Shown here in pieces: positions 33,054-44,508 of a stretch of DNA of 64,000 nt (position 1 is its first letter; every line of letters begins with the position of its first letter). Source of the DNA: Amphiura filiformis (Eukaryota; Echinodermata; Ophiuroidea; Amphilepidida; Amphiuridae). The DNA is taken from NCBI RefSeq assembly GCF_039555335.1, contig NC_092635.1, positions 68,794,058 to 68,858,057 on the forward strand, in the 5' to 3' direction. The notes beneath the pieces were generated by a model. The model had not been told where the DNA came from and did no database searches. It was given only the letters and a program-made list of their open reading frames with translations. Both the position numbers and the translations under genes were made by a program.

Positions 33054-33097
33054 ATTGTTATATTTATGATTTTAATGCTACGCTAAAATTTGTTCAA

Positions 33098-33102
33098 TTT
33101 TT

Positions 33103-33157
<55 letters not shown>

Positions 33158-33162
33158 TTTGT
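33098..33162. repeat. (TTTA)n microsatellite
   Basis: About sixteen tandem TTTA units. Confidence 0.98.
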
Positions 33163-33199
33163 TTTTGTTTATTTATGTAAATAATTTGATATATTGAAA

Positions 33200-33960
33200 G
33201 AGGTATTTGAGCAATTTTATAATCCTATGGGGTCATTTTGAACCCCCACCCATCCCAACTTGCCAAACGCACAACACCTATGAGTTTGCATCATACATGT
33301 CATCATTAGTCACGATTATGCACTTTCAGTTTCCCACGCGTTTGAACGGGAATTGGATTGCGTACTTTTTCGATGTCTAGTGAGCAAATTTTTCATTATT
33401 TTGAGAAAATGATGTCAAATTTTCTATTCTATATTGTTTGGTAATAATGTCTTTTGCCAATAGTATGTTTAAAGTTGTAATTTTGTGTTTTTGATCGCAA
33501 AGATCGGATATTTTCGTTCCCGATTCGAATTCTGAACCCTTCGCAAGGGTGCCGATTTCGGCAGAACTTTGACGATAATTTTGCCTTTTTTGGACACTTT
33601 GCTTTCGATCCTTAATTTTGTTTCAACCGAGTCTTAAATTATCAAGCACAATACAGTTGGTACCACATTTATATACATTGATGAAATTTTAAAGATTTTT
33701 TTTCAAGTTTCTAACCGGCGCAAATCGTTAAGTGTGTATTTCCCATTGACATCCAAAATGGCGTAAGCCAGTCCTCAATATACATAGGTACGGCGTATAT
33801 AGGACTGGCAAGCGAGTCTATGTCATCATCATCATAAAATTTAAAATTCAGGTCCCACAAAAATACAGTAATTGTGCAAAAGAGGACATAAATAATTTCT
33901 TTCTGCAACCATAATGGGCCGCAATATATCACTAACCGCATAGTCCGAGGCAAGGTTCAT
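33200..33960. other. No gene seen
   Basis: AT-rich spacer between the tetranucleotide run and the telomeric tract. Confidence 0.5.
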
Positions 33961-33966
33961 TATTGT

Positions 33967-34190
33967 CAGGGTTAGGGTCTTAGGGTTAGGGTCTTATGGT
34001 TAGGGTTAGGGGTTAGGGTTAGGGGTTAGGGTTAGGGTTAGGTTAGGGTTAGGGTTAGGGTTAGGGTTAGGGTTAGGGTTAGGGTTAGGGTTAGGGTTAG
34101 GGTTAGGGTTAGGGTTAGGGTTAGGGTTAGGGTTAGGTAAGGGTTAGGGTTAGGGTTAGGGTTAGGGATTAGGGTTAGGGTTAGGATTAT
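33967..34190 (+). repeat. Interstitial telomeric sequence (TTAGGG)n
   Basis: About 35 TTAGGG units, mostly perfect in the centre, with variants (TTAGGGG, TCTTAGGG, TTAGGTAAGGG) at the edges. G-rich on the plus strand. It lies inside ordinary repeat DNA, not at a chromosome end as far as the window shows. Confidence 0.98.
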
Positions 34191-34283
34191 ATTCGTGTTT
34201 ATTATACTAGTAATAGTATATTGTGTGTATGCAGTTTATTCCGTAATCAATAAGTATCATAAACAAACACCTTTCTGGCACAA

Positions 34284-34358
34284 CGAATCATAGCACAGTC
34301 GTGTAGGCATTAGACTATGGATACAAAGGTTGTGGGTTCGAACCCCAGGTAAACCGTT
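34284..34358 (+). mobile_element. tRNA-like sequence
   Basis: ATAGCACAGTCGTGTAGGCA resembles an A-box/D-arm, and GTGGGTTCGAACCCCAG is a good B-box/T-arm hairpin. The acceptor stem does not match, so not a functional tRNA. Confidence 0.5.
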
Positions 34359-34359
34359 A

Positions 34360-34970
34360 TAGAATTTTAATTCTATCGATTTCTTTTTATTTTATTAAGT
34401 AAGAGGAAATAATAATGGTAATAAACTCGTGTTATATCTAGCCTCATAGGCCTATTAATTACATGTATGTACTATGTGTTATCGCATTGTGGCCCATTAT
34501 GGTTGCAGAAAGAAATAACGCACGCCGGCAACTAGAAAAAAAAAAAAAAAAATAGTATCAAATCTTTCCTGCTCAATCAATATAATACTTGCAAATAGAT
34601 CATAGTTTACTAATCTAATCCTGTAATATAGACCTGTTATATCACCTGTATTTGCATGTAGAGTCTATGGTTTGTTATGGTAGGGATTAGTGTCCGATCT
34701 CTGTAATGTAATGTAAATGAAGCATATTGATATTCAGGAAGAATCGATCAGGGCGCTATCTATTAGGGAAAGATAAACACTATTCAAAATATCAATAGAC
34801 AAGAAGAAAGGGATGTAGAGATTTGTAATTGAGTCATGCATGATTTAACAGAAGGTTCTTTCCAATTCCCAAACGTAATGTTTAATAACCAGCCGCACGT
34901 AATATAATTTTGCCAAAAATTGAGACAGTTATTTTGATTATGCGGGTTGAGATAAAGATTCCCAGGATGT
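34360..34970. other. No gene seen
   Basis: A 16-base A run at 34533; otherwise unremarkable. Confidence 0.5.
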
Positions 34971-34973
34971 ACT

Positions 34974-35200
34974 CCCAGTGGGCACACCCGACGTTGAAAT
35001 CACGTTGAGATCACGTTGAAATTTCGACGTTGAAATCACGTTGTATTTGCAAATCGACTCTAACCTGATTTCAACCCGATTTCAACGTTGATTCAACGTC
35101 GAAATTTCAACCTAATTTCAACCTGAATCCCACGTTGTATTGACGTCGAAATTTCAACCTAATTTCAACCTGAATTCAATCCGATTTTAACCTGATATTT
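34974..35200. repeat. CCCAGTGGGCACA repeat with TTGAAAT/ATTTCAA palindromes (copy 1)
   Basis: It starts CCCAGTGGGCACA and continues with many copies of ACGTTGAAATC and ATTTCAACCTGA in both orientations. It is the mirror image of the block at 43590-43854, which ends TGTGCCCACTGGG. Confidence 0.8.
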
Positions 35201-35348
35201 ATTTAAATAATTATAATTATTATAGGCCTATAGTAATAAATTTATACGTACCCGTGTAGAACCTCACCGCTGTGGTCCGTCTGGGAGAATATTATCATGA
35301 ATTCATGATTATAGGCTAGGCCTGGTATCGCCCCTGGGTGACTGGTAT

Positions 35349-35620
35349 CGCCGTCGTTGTCGGTGCAGAGGGCCGGTGCAGTCGGCACCCATACGCGGGA
35401 TGCAACCGGGTGTGGAGTCGTGGTGAGCCGCGCGCAGTGATCACGCCGTCGTTGTCGGTGCAGAGGGACGGTACAGTCGGCATCCATACGCGGGATGCAA
35501 CCGGGTGTGGAGTCGTGATGAGCTGCGCAGTGGTCACGCCTCGTTATCGGTGCAGAGGGCTGGTGCAGTCGGCATCCATACGCGGGAGTCAACCGGGTAT
35601 GGAGTCTGAGGGCCGTGAAC
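35349..35620. repeat. GC-rich tandem repeat, about 94-bp unit, three copies
   Basis: Unit starts at 35349, 35444 and 35537 with CGCC(G)TCGTT(G/A)TCGGTGCAGAG. The GC content is far above its surroundings. Overlapping frames on both strands here are accidental. Confidence 0.92.
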
Positions 35621-35629
35621 GGCGGTCAT

Positions 35630-35856
35630 GTTTTTGACCAAAAATTTTTGACCAAAAATCACATTTTTGACCAAAAATCACATTTTTGACCAAAAATCAC
35701 ATTTTTGACCAAAAATCACGTTTTTGACCCAAAATCACGTTTTTGAACAAAAAACACATTTTTGACCAAAAATCACTTTTATGACCAAAAATCACATTAT
35801 TACCTAAAACACATTTTGTCAAAAATCTAATTTTTGACCAAAAATCACATTTTTGT
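35630..35856. repeat. 19-bp minisatellite TTTTTGACCAAAAATCACA
   Basis: About eleven copies; each unit is a near palindrome (TTTTTG..CAAAAA). Two more units lie at 39255-39293 beside a LINE tail. Confidence 0.95.
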
Positions 35857-35859
35857 TTC

Positions 35860-36135
35860 AAGATGGCCACCACTGAGTAAACATGCAACTTTTTGGAATC
35901 TTCTTGGTATCCGATTTTGCTAATTTCTCACCTTTTCATATCAGTTTATCGTAATAGCCTCCATTTGATGATTTGACCTATTTTTACCCTTCAAATCCTA
36001 AATAGCTTTCCATAGATTTTAGGTGCAAAGTAAGCGTCGCGTTTTAGGCCATAAGTCGAGTTACCTTGAACTTTGACATTTATATATCATCATCATATCA
36101 ATTTTTCAACGTCGTCAGAGAGCCTTCAAGTTGAG
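35860..36135. other. No gene seen
   Basis: Unique-looking DNA. Confidence 0.4.
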
Positions 36136-36138
36136 TTG

Positions 36139-36240
36139 CCCAGCAAACACAAAACGTTTTACAGATAACGTGTTATTGTCGGTTTATATAAAGGGTATAA
36201 AACGTTTTAATAACGTTCTAAAAACACTTTTGAAAAATAG
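36139..36240. mobile_element. AACACAAAACGTTTT element fragment
   Basis: GCCCAGCAAACACAAAACGT followed by TTTATATAAAGGGTATAAAACG matches the inverted right end of the element at 19023-19363. Confidence 0.6.
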
Positions 36241-36686
36241 ATGCACGATTTTAACATAATGTTATTAAAGAGTTGACAAAGCATTTTGTTTACCTTTATA
36301 ATGCGAGTAATACAGCAATAAATACTAAACAATTCTGTGCCGCCATTTTTAAAATGGCCGCTGCCTTAACAACTGCCTGAAAACAACAACAACAAACACA
36401 TGTACATATACAGGACACCTCTTTCACCTATTATTGGTATAAAATCAACCAGAAATATTATAGTGCTCTAGCTGTAGAACAATTATTTTGGATATGAGGT
36501 AATCCATTATTTTTTTCAAGATGGTATAGCCAATTTCATAGTGGCTGCCGCCTTATAGCTGGAAAACACACAAAAAACTGCATATTTATGTTCTAAAGAT
36601 TCAAAACTAGAAACAGTTCTCTCAACAATTTTTGAATAATTAAAAATATGGGTCCTTATTCAAAAAAAATTCTGTCTTTAGAACAT

Positions 36687-37741
36687 AGATATGGCCGTGT
36701 GTCCTGAACTCGCCACCCTTAGCGTTACATGACAAATATTATGAATTTTTACACCAACCGGGTTTCTAATTAGATTATCTCGACAATCATCAACCCTAAA
36801 CTAGCAAAAGTATACATTTTGGAAAGCTGAAGGCATCAGCAATTCCAATATATACATTTCAACTCATTATACAGGGTGACCTGCAAGTTATACAGGGTGG
36901 AATAAAAAAGATTTTGATAAAAAAATGGGTCACTCAATGCATTGCTTATTACCAACTTACAGTAATAAACTGGAAGTAAACAACATTTATTTGGTTAGAG
37001 GAAATGGAGAGCCAACTGACTTCGGAAGAAACCAAAATCACAGCTGTTTGGTAATCTCGGAATATAGGGTGTCCCAAAGTATGTTAGATTTTTTTACAAT
37101 TCAACATATTTTGAACCTTAACATTTTCCCCCTAACCCATACAGAAAAAAATATGTCCATATTTAGATTCCTCGTCAAATTTCCCTTTAGAAAATCTATA
37201 CTTTGACTATGATAGGATAAGTAATTAAAATTTTACAGTAACTTTCAGATTTTGAAGACATCTGCATTACTTACTACAGTGTTTAATATGACAACGGGTA
37301 GTTTTGTATGGAAAAGTTTGTATTTTCTACACTAAACCAATCATAAATGATTAAAAACAATTAGTAGAATTGTTTAGCTGTAAGGCTGTGAGTCGTTTAG
37401 ATGCTAAATAGAGTCCAAATCCAATTTACAGCCTTTACAGAAGCAGATTACGCACTAGAAATACCAATCCCATAGAGTTTGTGTGTACCACATCCCCCAC
37501 CACCGCCACCCTGCCCATTCTGAATTCTATGAAGTACAGTGTCAGTATTAAAAAAGTTCAAGTATTTCTTTTTACAGGGTTGAAAGTGCATTTTATTTAG
37601 CAATAAAATGAGACCACAAGCATGGCAATAACTTCTTGCTTGACAGAGATATCATCATTTGTTTTGAGTCGACTTTGGCAAAATGTAACATCGCCACCTT
37701 TTTTTGGTGGCGAGCTCAAGACACACGACCATATGCAATTT
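36687..37741. mobile_element. Possible element with ATATGG(C/T)CGTGTGTC ends
   Basis: ATATGGCCGTGTGTCCTGAA plus CTCGCCACC at 36695-36725 reappear inverted as GGTGGCGAGCTCAAGACACA plus CGACCATAT at 37706-37735. The right arm has a small GGTGGCGA/TCGCCACC hairpin of its own. Inside are mariner-type TACAGGGTG pieces at 36871, 36891 and 37063. About 1.05 kb, no transposase seen. Confidence 0.5.
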
Positions 37742-37744
37742 CAA

Positions 37745-38230
37745 TAGATTTTGAAATTCAGTGTAAGTTGTTATGATTTCATATTATAAAACATATTTAC
37801 ACATCGCAAATCCAAAATAAAATCAGCTCCGTCCTTTTGATTTTCAAGTTACTTTACATGTGTCATACTTTGATACAATTTGTATCAAAACGCATCCTAA
37901 ACACTTATACCCCGTCTTCAACACTCTAAATGCTAACGTTTAGCTATTAAAGCGACATGTTTAGATAAGTAACAACATCATAGGACTTCTTCTGATGACG
38001 ATGTGTGTCACACATCGACAATTCAAGGTTACTTGGATATTTGTGCTGAAAGTCAGTTTAAACTTTTAGAAATTAGATATGTAAGCTTTTTATTTGTGAT
38101 TTGTGATGTTTAGGAGTTGGTGTTGCCAAAAATACCAATCGTTTCGTGAAAATGTGGAAAACAATATTTTCTTTTATTCCTAAGCACTTTAATGAGTCTC
38201 GGGCAATCATAATATCATGCCTTATAAATG
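37745..38230. other. No gene seen
   Basis: Chance frames only. Confidence 0.5.
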
Positions 38231-38233
38231 TTA

Positions 38234-38320
38234 GAAAGATAATAATCAAGCCCGAATCACATGTCGCCATGAGTTTGTTTTAGATAAAACCACGTGATTC
38301 GTGCTTGATAATTATTTTTC
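38234..38320. repeat. Short inverted repeat around CCCGAATCACATG
   Basis: About 30-bp arms at 38234-38263 and 38291-38320 with a 27-bp loop; a small foldback. Confidence 0.75.
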
Positions 38321-38324
38321 TTAC

Positions 38325-39285
38325 ATAGGGCATATTCACAGTGGCATATTGTTGTGATAGGCGGAGCCTTCCTTTAAAAAGTGTGTATTTGTTTAAAAAG
38401 TGTTACGAGCTGGACATTTAGAACCTAAACACATTAGATTTGTGATGGTTCTCAAAAGAACTCGTTAATTTTCAAGAAGTATTTTATGTTAAAGTGTGAG
38501 GGTTATCCATAGGCCTATGTACTATAGGAGGACACTTTAGAACTTGACCCTTTTGGAACCTTTAAGAATGTACTGGATGCAAGCGTGCCCATTATACTTA
38601 ATGTTAATATACTTAACGTAAAAATCCTGAGTAAAAATGTCAAGTTTTTCTTCTTTTCACGCTACAACTAACTTAAAACTTCTGATACCATGTAAGGTAT
38701 CTTTAACATAATTATGGTTTCTAAGTCCTGACTTTTGATACACTAACGTATAACTAAACTGGAAATTGTTGATAGATTATATAACTGAATACTTCTATTT
38801 TTCTCATGGAAGAACTTCACAGAACTTTCTTAGACTGATATACAGATAGTGTGATCAATAGCTTTGGAATTGTTCTGCGTGCTTGCTTCTGCTTCTGCTT
38901 TGATACTCCTCAACGCTACATTTGTAACCAGACGAGGAGAACTCTGGAACCTAGCGTTAATGAGTGTATTTTTGAAGTACAGTCAACAGTACCGGGGTGA
39001 TCCCCTGCAATCCACCCTTCAATGTATTTTTAAAGGATCCTTGTCGTTCTCAGTTTTAGCTGAAGGAGATAAGCATCAAAAACGTCAACCCTACCAGTAG
39101 GCTTATATCGCATTGATGTCATCAATACCAATATTACTTGAAGAAAATCTAGACCAGAATCTGTATTTGCTTGCTTAGTTGTTCAACTTCTTTCTTTCTC
39201 TGTCAAGACACATATCAAGGCAATAACAGCTGTTATCATGAAGCTGATGGGTTTGCACATTTTTGACCAAAAATCACATTTTTGA
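38325..39285. other. No gene supported
   Basis: A 78-codon frame at 38864-39100 has no recognisable features. Confidence 0.45.
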
Positions 39286-39289
39286 CCAA

Positions 39290-39580
39290 AACACTTTTTG
39301 AAGTTGGTCCGTTTCACAGTTCCTGGAATGTGAGGCGTGAGTACATTCCATCTGCGGGCTATATGGAATGAATGATGACTAACAACTTGAGTTAGATCTG
39401 ATGTACGTGGCAGCAACTGCTTTACGATGGACCCAAAGGCAGAATTTGAAGGAGGGTCGATCTGTGATGTGAATGACCCGCCTCTGGACTGTATCTAGCT
39501 TTATTCAGTGTCGGAGTTGTTCCATGTCATGCCGTGTCAGTTTACTCCATCTTTGATTTGACCATGCTCTTGTATTAAAA
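39290..39580 (-). pseudogene. LINE reverse transcriptase C-terminal tail, frameshifted
   Basis: The minus strand reads LDTVQRRVIHITDRPSF, then after a frame change LPRTSDLTQVVSHHSFHIAR, RWNVLTPHI and FKKCF. The (L)E.(V/I)QRR block and the S.F....R.WN.LP....(T).F(K) block are the standard end of LINE ORF2 proteins downstream of the RT. At least one frameshift. Two 19-bp TTTTTGACCAAAAATCACA units (39255-39293) directly follow as a tail. Confidence 0.6.
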
Positions 39581-39584
39581 TTAT

Positions 39585-40080
39585 GGCTCTCTCAATTGGC
39601 CAGTTCATCCAAAATCTTTGGCTGCATCTAAACTTTAGTTAAAAGTCAAAGTCAATTTTTTTGATGCTTTATACATTGTACATTGTCATGGACTAGTCTA
39701 TTGCATGGCCAATCTTGTTTTGATTCCATTGTCACGTGGCACAACAACACGTCAGCTGTAACGACAAAAATAACAATTTCGGGATTATCATTTGAAAATA
39801 CATATTTACACATACAGAAACATTATATTTGACATAGACATGCAGTACGATTAATATGCTTAATGTATTTATAGGCATACTGAAGGTAGACCAGTTACTC
39901 CTGACTGTTTAGGGTCATTCTGCTGAACAATTCTTAGGGCCATTATTCGGACCAAAAAGAGGGAAATTGTAAAGTATTTTTGCTCTAGTTTCTTTACATG
40001 TTTAAACTAGAGCGATTACCGCACCATAGCTGAACCATGGGGCTTTGGCAGTATATTGTGGTACATATGTATATATCAAC
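39585..40080. other. No gene seen
   Basis: Spacer before a tandem duplication. Confidence 0.5.
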
Positions 40081-40084
40081 CCTT

Positions 40085-40320
40085 TATGACCCCTTAATGA
40101 CCTTAAATGAATTTTAAAATATTTTAAACATGTTTAGAATGTCATAAGGATCATTGCATTTAAATATCAGCTCAATTGGAGCATTTTTGAAAACATGACC
40201 TTTGACCCCTTTATGACCTTAAATGAATATTAAATTATTTTAAACATGTTTAGAATGTCAGAATGATCATTGCATTTAAATTTCAGCTCAATTGGAGCAT
40301 TTTCGGTTCAAATGACCTTT
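40085..40320. repeat. 116-bp tandem duplication
   Basis: The block AAACATGTTTAGAATGTCA, ATCATTGCATTTAAAT, CTCAATTGGAGCATTTT occurs twice, offset by 116 bp (for example 40150 and 40266). Confidence 0.88.
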
Positions 40321-40324
40321 TGTG

Positions 40325-41825
40325 ACCCCTGTGACTCCTTTATGACCTCTGATGTTAGGAAATATCTTTATTATATTCTTTACTCCTTCCTCTTTCATTT
40401 GACATCACTGGGGGTTCATGACTTGATTCATACCTTCGTGGCATTTAAAGTTATGTCCATTTCAGACCAAAAGGTTAGTTGGTAACCTAGTAACATACAC
40501 TGTTATAGGCTGATACCATTTCATGGTTCAGCAAAAAGCAAAAACAAAAACTGCAAAAAAAGCTGTAGAGCTGATTTAGGCTTTATACATTGAATGGCAA
40601 GACAGACTAATCGAAGAAAAATTCCAAACGTCTTTAGTTTCGGAACCGGGGTGCAAGAAAGAAAGAAAAAGAACTGACCAAAACTTTAGTACAATGACCT
40701 AGCACATGAGCATGACTAGACCTGTAGTCTAGGGGTTCACCTATGCTCCCAGCAGTACAATCCAAGCTAGACCTTGCTGCACGATATGACTAGTCTAGGG
40801 CTAGGCCTAGGGCCTAAGTTTGTTAATTATAAAATAAACATTTGCCACCCCCCCTCAAATGCCAAACGCCCAAAAAGTCTTCTTTTTTACCCCCCAAAGT
40901 CCCCCTTTTTAACCCCAAAAATCTCCCCTTTTAACCCCTGAAGTCCCATTTATGAGCGCATGCTTTCTTGGTCCAAAAATGTCCAAACCGCCCAGTCCAA
41001 AAAGGTCAAAATTTTGAAGAAAAAAAAGTCCACTTTTTCAAAATCAGCCCCCCCCCCCCAAATAAATCCAGATTACGGGCCTGATTGTCCCCAGCAAATA
41101 TTCAAAACTGGCATGACTGGGTCTTCTACAAAGTACAAGTCATGTCACAAGCATGTCAACTTCAAAGCACTGTTTCGTGTTTCTCGAATGGTGCATTCAT
41201 GATTGTATATACAGCATGCATGTCATGTGCAGCAGGCATGTAATTTTTAAACTGCTCAGTAAGCTTAACTATTTTAACATATCCTGATGATACAAAATGG
41301 AAAACCAAGTTGAAATATACATCCAGCAATGTGTCCAAAAGTCAAGTAGACCTTTAAAGAAAATTTAAATGTTTACTAACCTGTTTTATTTGCAAATTTA
41401 GGCCTCAAGTTTATGTACGTCATACGTACGCGTGCAAGTCCTTTTGCCATCGCACTACGTGCTCTATTCTTTATTCCATGCTTTTGCTTGCTGCTGTACA
41501 TTGGGCAATATCCACTCTGGAAAAGTGTTGGGCGAAAGCGATATCGTACTACTACAATTTTAATCCAAAAATATAATTTTCGAATGTCCAAACATTTATG
41601 GTGGATCTAGGATTAAAAACCTGTTTTTTAGGTCAAAATGCGAATATCCAAAAATTTGAAATTGTTTTTCAACATGTTTCAGATATAGGCCTAGGCCGAC
41701 TAGCCCTGAGACAAGATGATCCAGATCCAGATCCTACATCAAGTTCAAACAAACGGACACATTCAAGGCATTTGTCATTGGCTGATGCGCCATCCCGCTC
41801 GCGGCAGTGGCATAAGTTTTGCACT
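40325..41825. other. No gene supported
   Basis: C-rich patches (40848-40930, 41050) and overlapping short frames at 41376-41610; nothing recognisable. Confidence 0.45.
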
Positions 41826-41829
41826 CGCG

Positions 41830-42850
41830 TGTTCGTAGGCCTACCCATAAACACTTGTGAAGGCACGTGCGTAGGCCTACTCACAAACACTTGTGCACGC
41901 GCGTACGTACCTACAATAATTTGCAAATGCGCGTGCGTAGGCCTACCTGTAAACACTTGTGAACGCGAGAGTGTACTTGCAAACACTTGCGAATTCGCAT
42001 GCGTACCCGTAATAACTTTCACGTACCCATAAACACTTGCGAACTCGCATGCGTACCCGTAATAACTTTCGCGTACCCATAAACACTTGCGAACGCGCAT
42101 GCGTACTCGAAAACTCGACTGCGTAACGCAATGTCTTGTGCACGCACGCGCGTGCGTACCCGCAATAACTTTCGAACACAAGTGCGTACCCATAAACACT
42201 TGCGCATGCGCTTGCGTATTTGTAAACACTTGCGAACGTGCATGCGTACGCATAAACACTTGAGAACGAGTGCATACACGTAAAAACTTGCGAACGTGCG
42301 TGCGTACTCGCAAACACTTGGGAACGGGCATGCGTACCCGCAATAACCTGCGCACGCACGCGAGTACTCATAAACACTTGCAAACTCGCGTGCCTACCTG
42401 CAATATCTTGCCCGCGCGCATGCGTGCACATAAACACTTGCGAACGTGCGTTTGTACTTGCAAACATTTGTGTATGCACATGTGTACTTGCAAACACACA
42501 TATACACTTGCGAACGTGCGTTTGTAGGCCCTACTTGCAAACACTTGTGTATGCACATGTGTAGGCCTACTTGCAAAAACTTGCGAACGCGCGTGCGCAC
42601 CCGCAATAACTTGCAAACACATGTGCGTACCCATAAAGACTTGAACATGTACATGCGTACCCATAAAGACTTGCGCACGCGCGTGCGTATTCGCAAATAC
42701 TTGTGAATGTGTGTACCGGCAATGTACGCAATCGTACCCATGAACACTTGTAAACATGAGTGCGTACTCGCAAACATTTGCGAACGCATGTGTGTACCGG
42801 CGATTTAACACTTGTGCACGCGTGTACGTACCGTACCCACCCACAATATC
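41830..42850. repeat. Alternating purine/pyrimidine minisatellite (AAACACTTG..CGCGTGCGTA)
   Basis: About 30 diverged units of 30-40 bp, each with AAACACTTG(C/T)GAA followed by an alternating tract such as CGCGCGTGCGTAC and a CCATAA/CCGTAATAA spacer. CpG is very frequent here although rare elsewhere in the window. Several open frames over 100 codons in all phases are by-products of the repeat. Confidence 0.93.
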
Positions 42851-43011
42851 ACAATATTTAGAGAGGGCGTGCCCACCGACCTCGATCTGCACCTACTGAC
42901 GCCGGCTACGTTGCGGCGATACCAGGCAATACCCCGGGGCGACATCACATAATCGGGTTAGTAAAATAGAAGATATGCGAAGTTCCAATAGGCCTATTAG
43001 GGACCACTCAC

Positions 43012-43269
43012 AAACACTTGTGGGGGGTGATGCAAAAAAATCATCGCGAAAGTTTTTCGCCCCCCCCCCTTTCAGTTCTCAAAAAATTCAGGGCCGCCCT
43101 TTTTGACATGAAAATTATGAGTCAATCCCATAGAAAATCATAGAAAATCATATAAACTCAATTTTCCTGGGAAAATTTTAGTCATTTTTTCAAGGCCCCT
43201 GCCGTACCCATAAGAGGGTCAAAACTAAAGCCCCACCCCACCCTTTTGCATCACCCCCCCACAAGTGTT
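43012..43269. mobile_element. MITE with AACACTTGTGGGGGGTGATG ends
   Basis: Inverted ends of 24-25 bp at 43012-43036 and 43245-43269. The interior includes a repeated ATAGAAAATCAT. Its terminal AACACTTGTG is the same word as the core of the minisatellite that ends 160 bp upstream. Confidence 0.88.
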
Positions 43270-43274
43270 CACAA

Positions 43275-43585
43275 GTGTTCACCATGTTGTAGGAATTCCA
43301 TAATTAATATCAACATCAGCCCGCCAATTGAGTGGCGACGGGGCCGTATAGCATACCCCGTACCACCCGGTGTTTTCGGGTAAGTCATTGGAGGTAGTGC
43401 ACGCCGCGCGCCACTTGAAGAAGGAAAACGGAAGTCCGGTTTAAATCGTTAGATCATGCGGCCTGGATATATAAAATGAAATTTGGGTAAAATCTCAATG
43501 CTGTCGACCTTTAAACATGTTAATATACTAGGCATAGGCATATTTCGTCCTAATAATATTTTATGTAAGGTCATTAAGTTGTGCA
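43275..43585. other. No gene seen
   Basis: Short unique stretch. Confidence 0.45.
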
Positions 43586-43589
43586 TTGA

Positions 43590-43854
43590 AACATTGGTTG
43601 AAATCAGGTTGAAATTTCAACGTTGTATCAACGTTGAAGTTACAACCTGATTTCAACCTCCTTAATTTTGCATTGAAAGTTGGTTGAAACATGGTTGAAA
43701 TCAGGTTGAAATTTCAACGTTGTATCGACGTTGAAATTTCAACCTGATTTCAACCAATCTCTAGGTTGAAATCGGGTTGAAATCAGGTTAGGTTAGATTT
43801 CGACGTTGTATCAACGTTGATACAACGTCGAAATCCTAACCTGTGCCCACTGGG
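43590..43854. repeat. TTGAAAT/ATTTCAA palindrome repeat ending TGTGCCCACTGGG (copy 2)
   Basis: Repeated TTGAAATCAGGTTGAAATTTC and AACGTTGTATCAACGTTGA motifs in both orientations; the right edge TGTGCCCACTGGG mirrors the left edge of 34974-35200. Confidence 0.8.
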
Positions 43855-43859
43855 CTGGC

Positions 43860-44505
43860 ACTGTTGATGTTCTAATCTAAATGTTGTGAAACTGTGCCAA
43901 AGTTAAGTTCGAAAGTAATAACGTTGTGTAAAGGTCCATATGATGGTACATTGAACAGCTTTCAACAAAGTATTATTTCAACTTCAATGAGTAAAAAATA
44001 CAGTTAACAAATTATCTATCATTTCAATTATATTAAATCAAAATATAGGACATTTTGCTTGATTTATGAATGATTATGTAAAAATACTTTTAAGTATTTT
44101 AATACAATTAAAATTGTCCAAATCGGGGTCAAATAATGCACGATGTGCGTGATGCAAGAGTGCATTTTCCAGATGCAGGGTCTCTACCAAAAATAGATTG
44201 ACTAATCGTAACTGGTACACCGTTACAGAGCACCCATGCCAACTTTCACACGGCCACACTTCTCTCTTGCACGTAGGCTACAGTAACACTAAGTAGCGGC
44301 ATGATAATTTTTCGGATGAGGAGGGGGGCGTGGGCCGTGAATTTCATTGCGGGAGGCAAAAATCAACAATTTCTGCAAAATTGCCGCAGAAAGTGGACAT
44401 TTTCGTAATTTTTGGTTTTTACTGGCATCTGGAGAGCTTGAGAGTTCTGAAATGCCCACCTCATGCCTCCCCTGAGGCGCCGACACTGCCTATATACACT
44501 CAACA
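43860..44505. other. No gene seen
   Basis: AT-rich with one G-rich spot at 44322. Confidence 0.45.
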
Positions 44506-44508
44506 CCC

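Noticed and set aside
35242..35637. Frames of 73-116 codons in the GC-rich tandem repeat
   Set aside because: Open on both strands because of the repeat; no known protein resemblance.
41669..42892. Long overlapping frames (up to 228 codons) rich in VRTHARSQVF-like repeats
   Set aside because: They arise in several phases and on both strands from the minisatellite; no constraint or start context.
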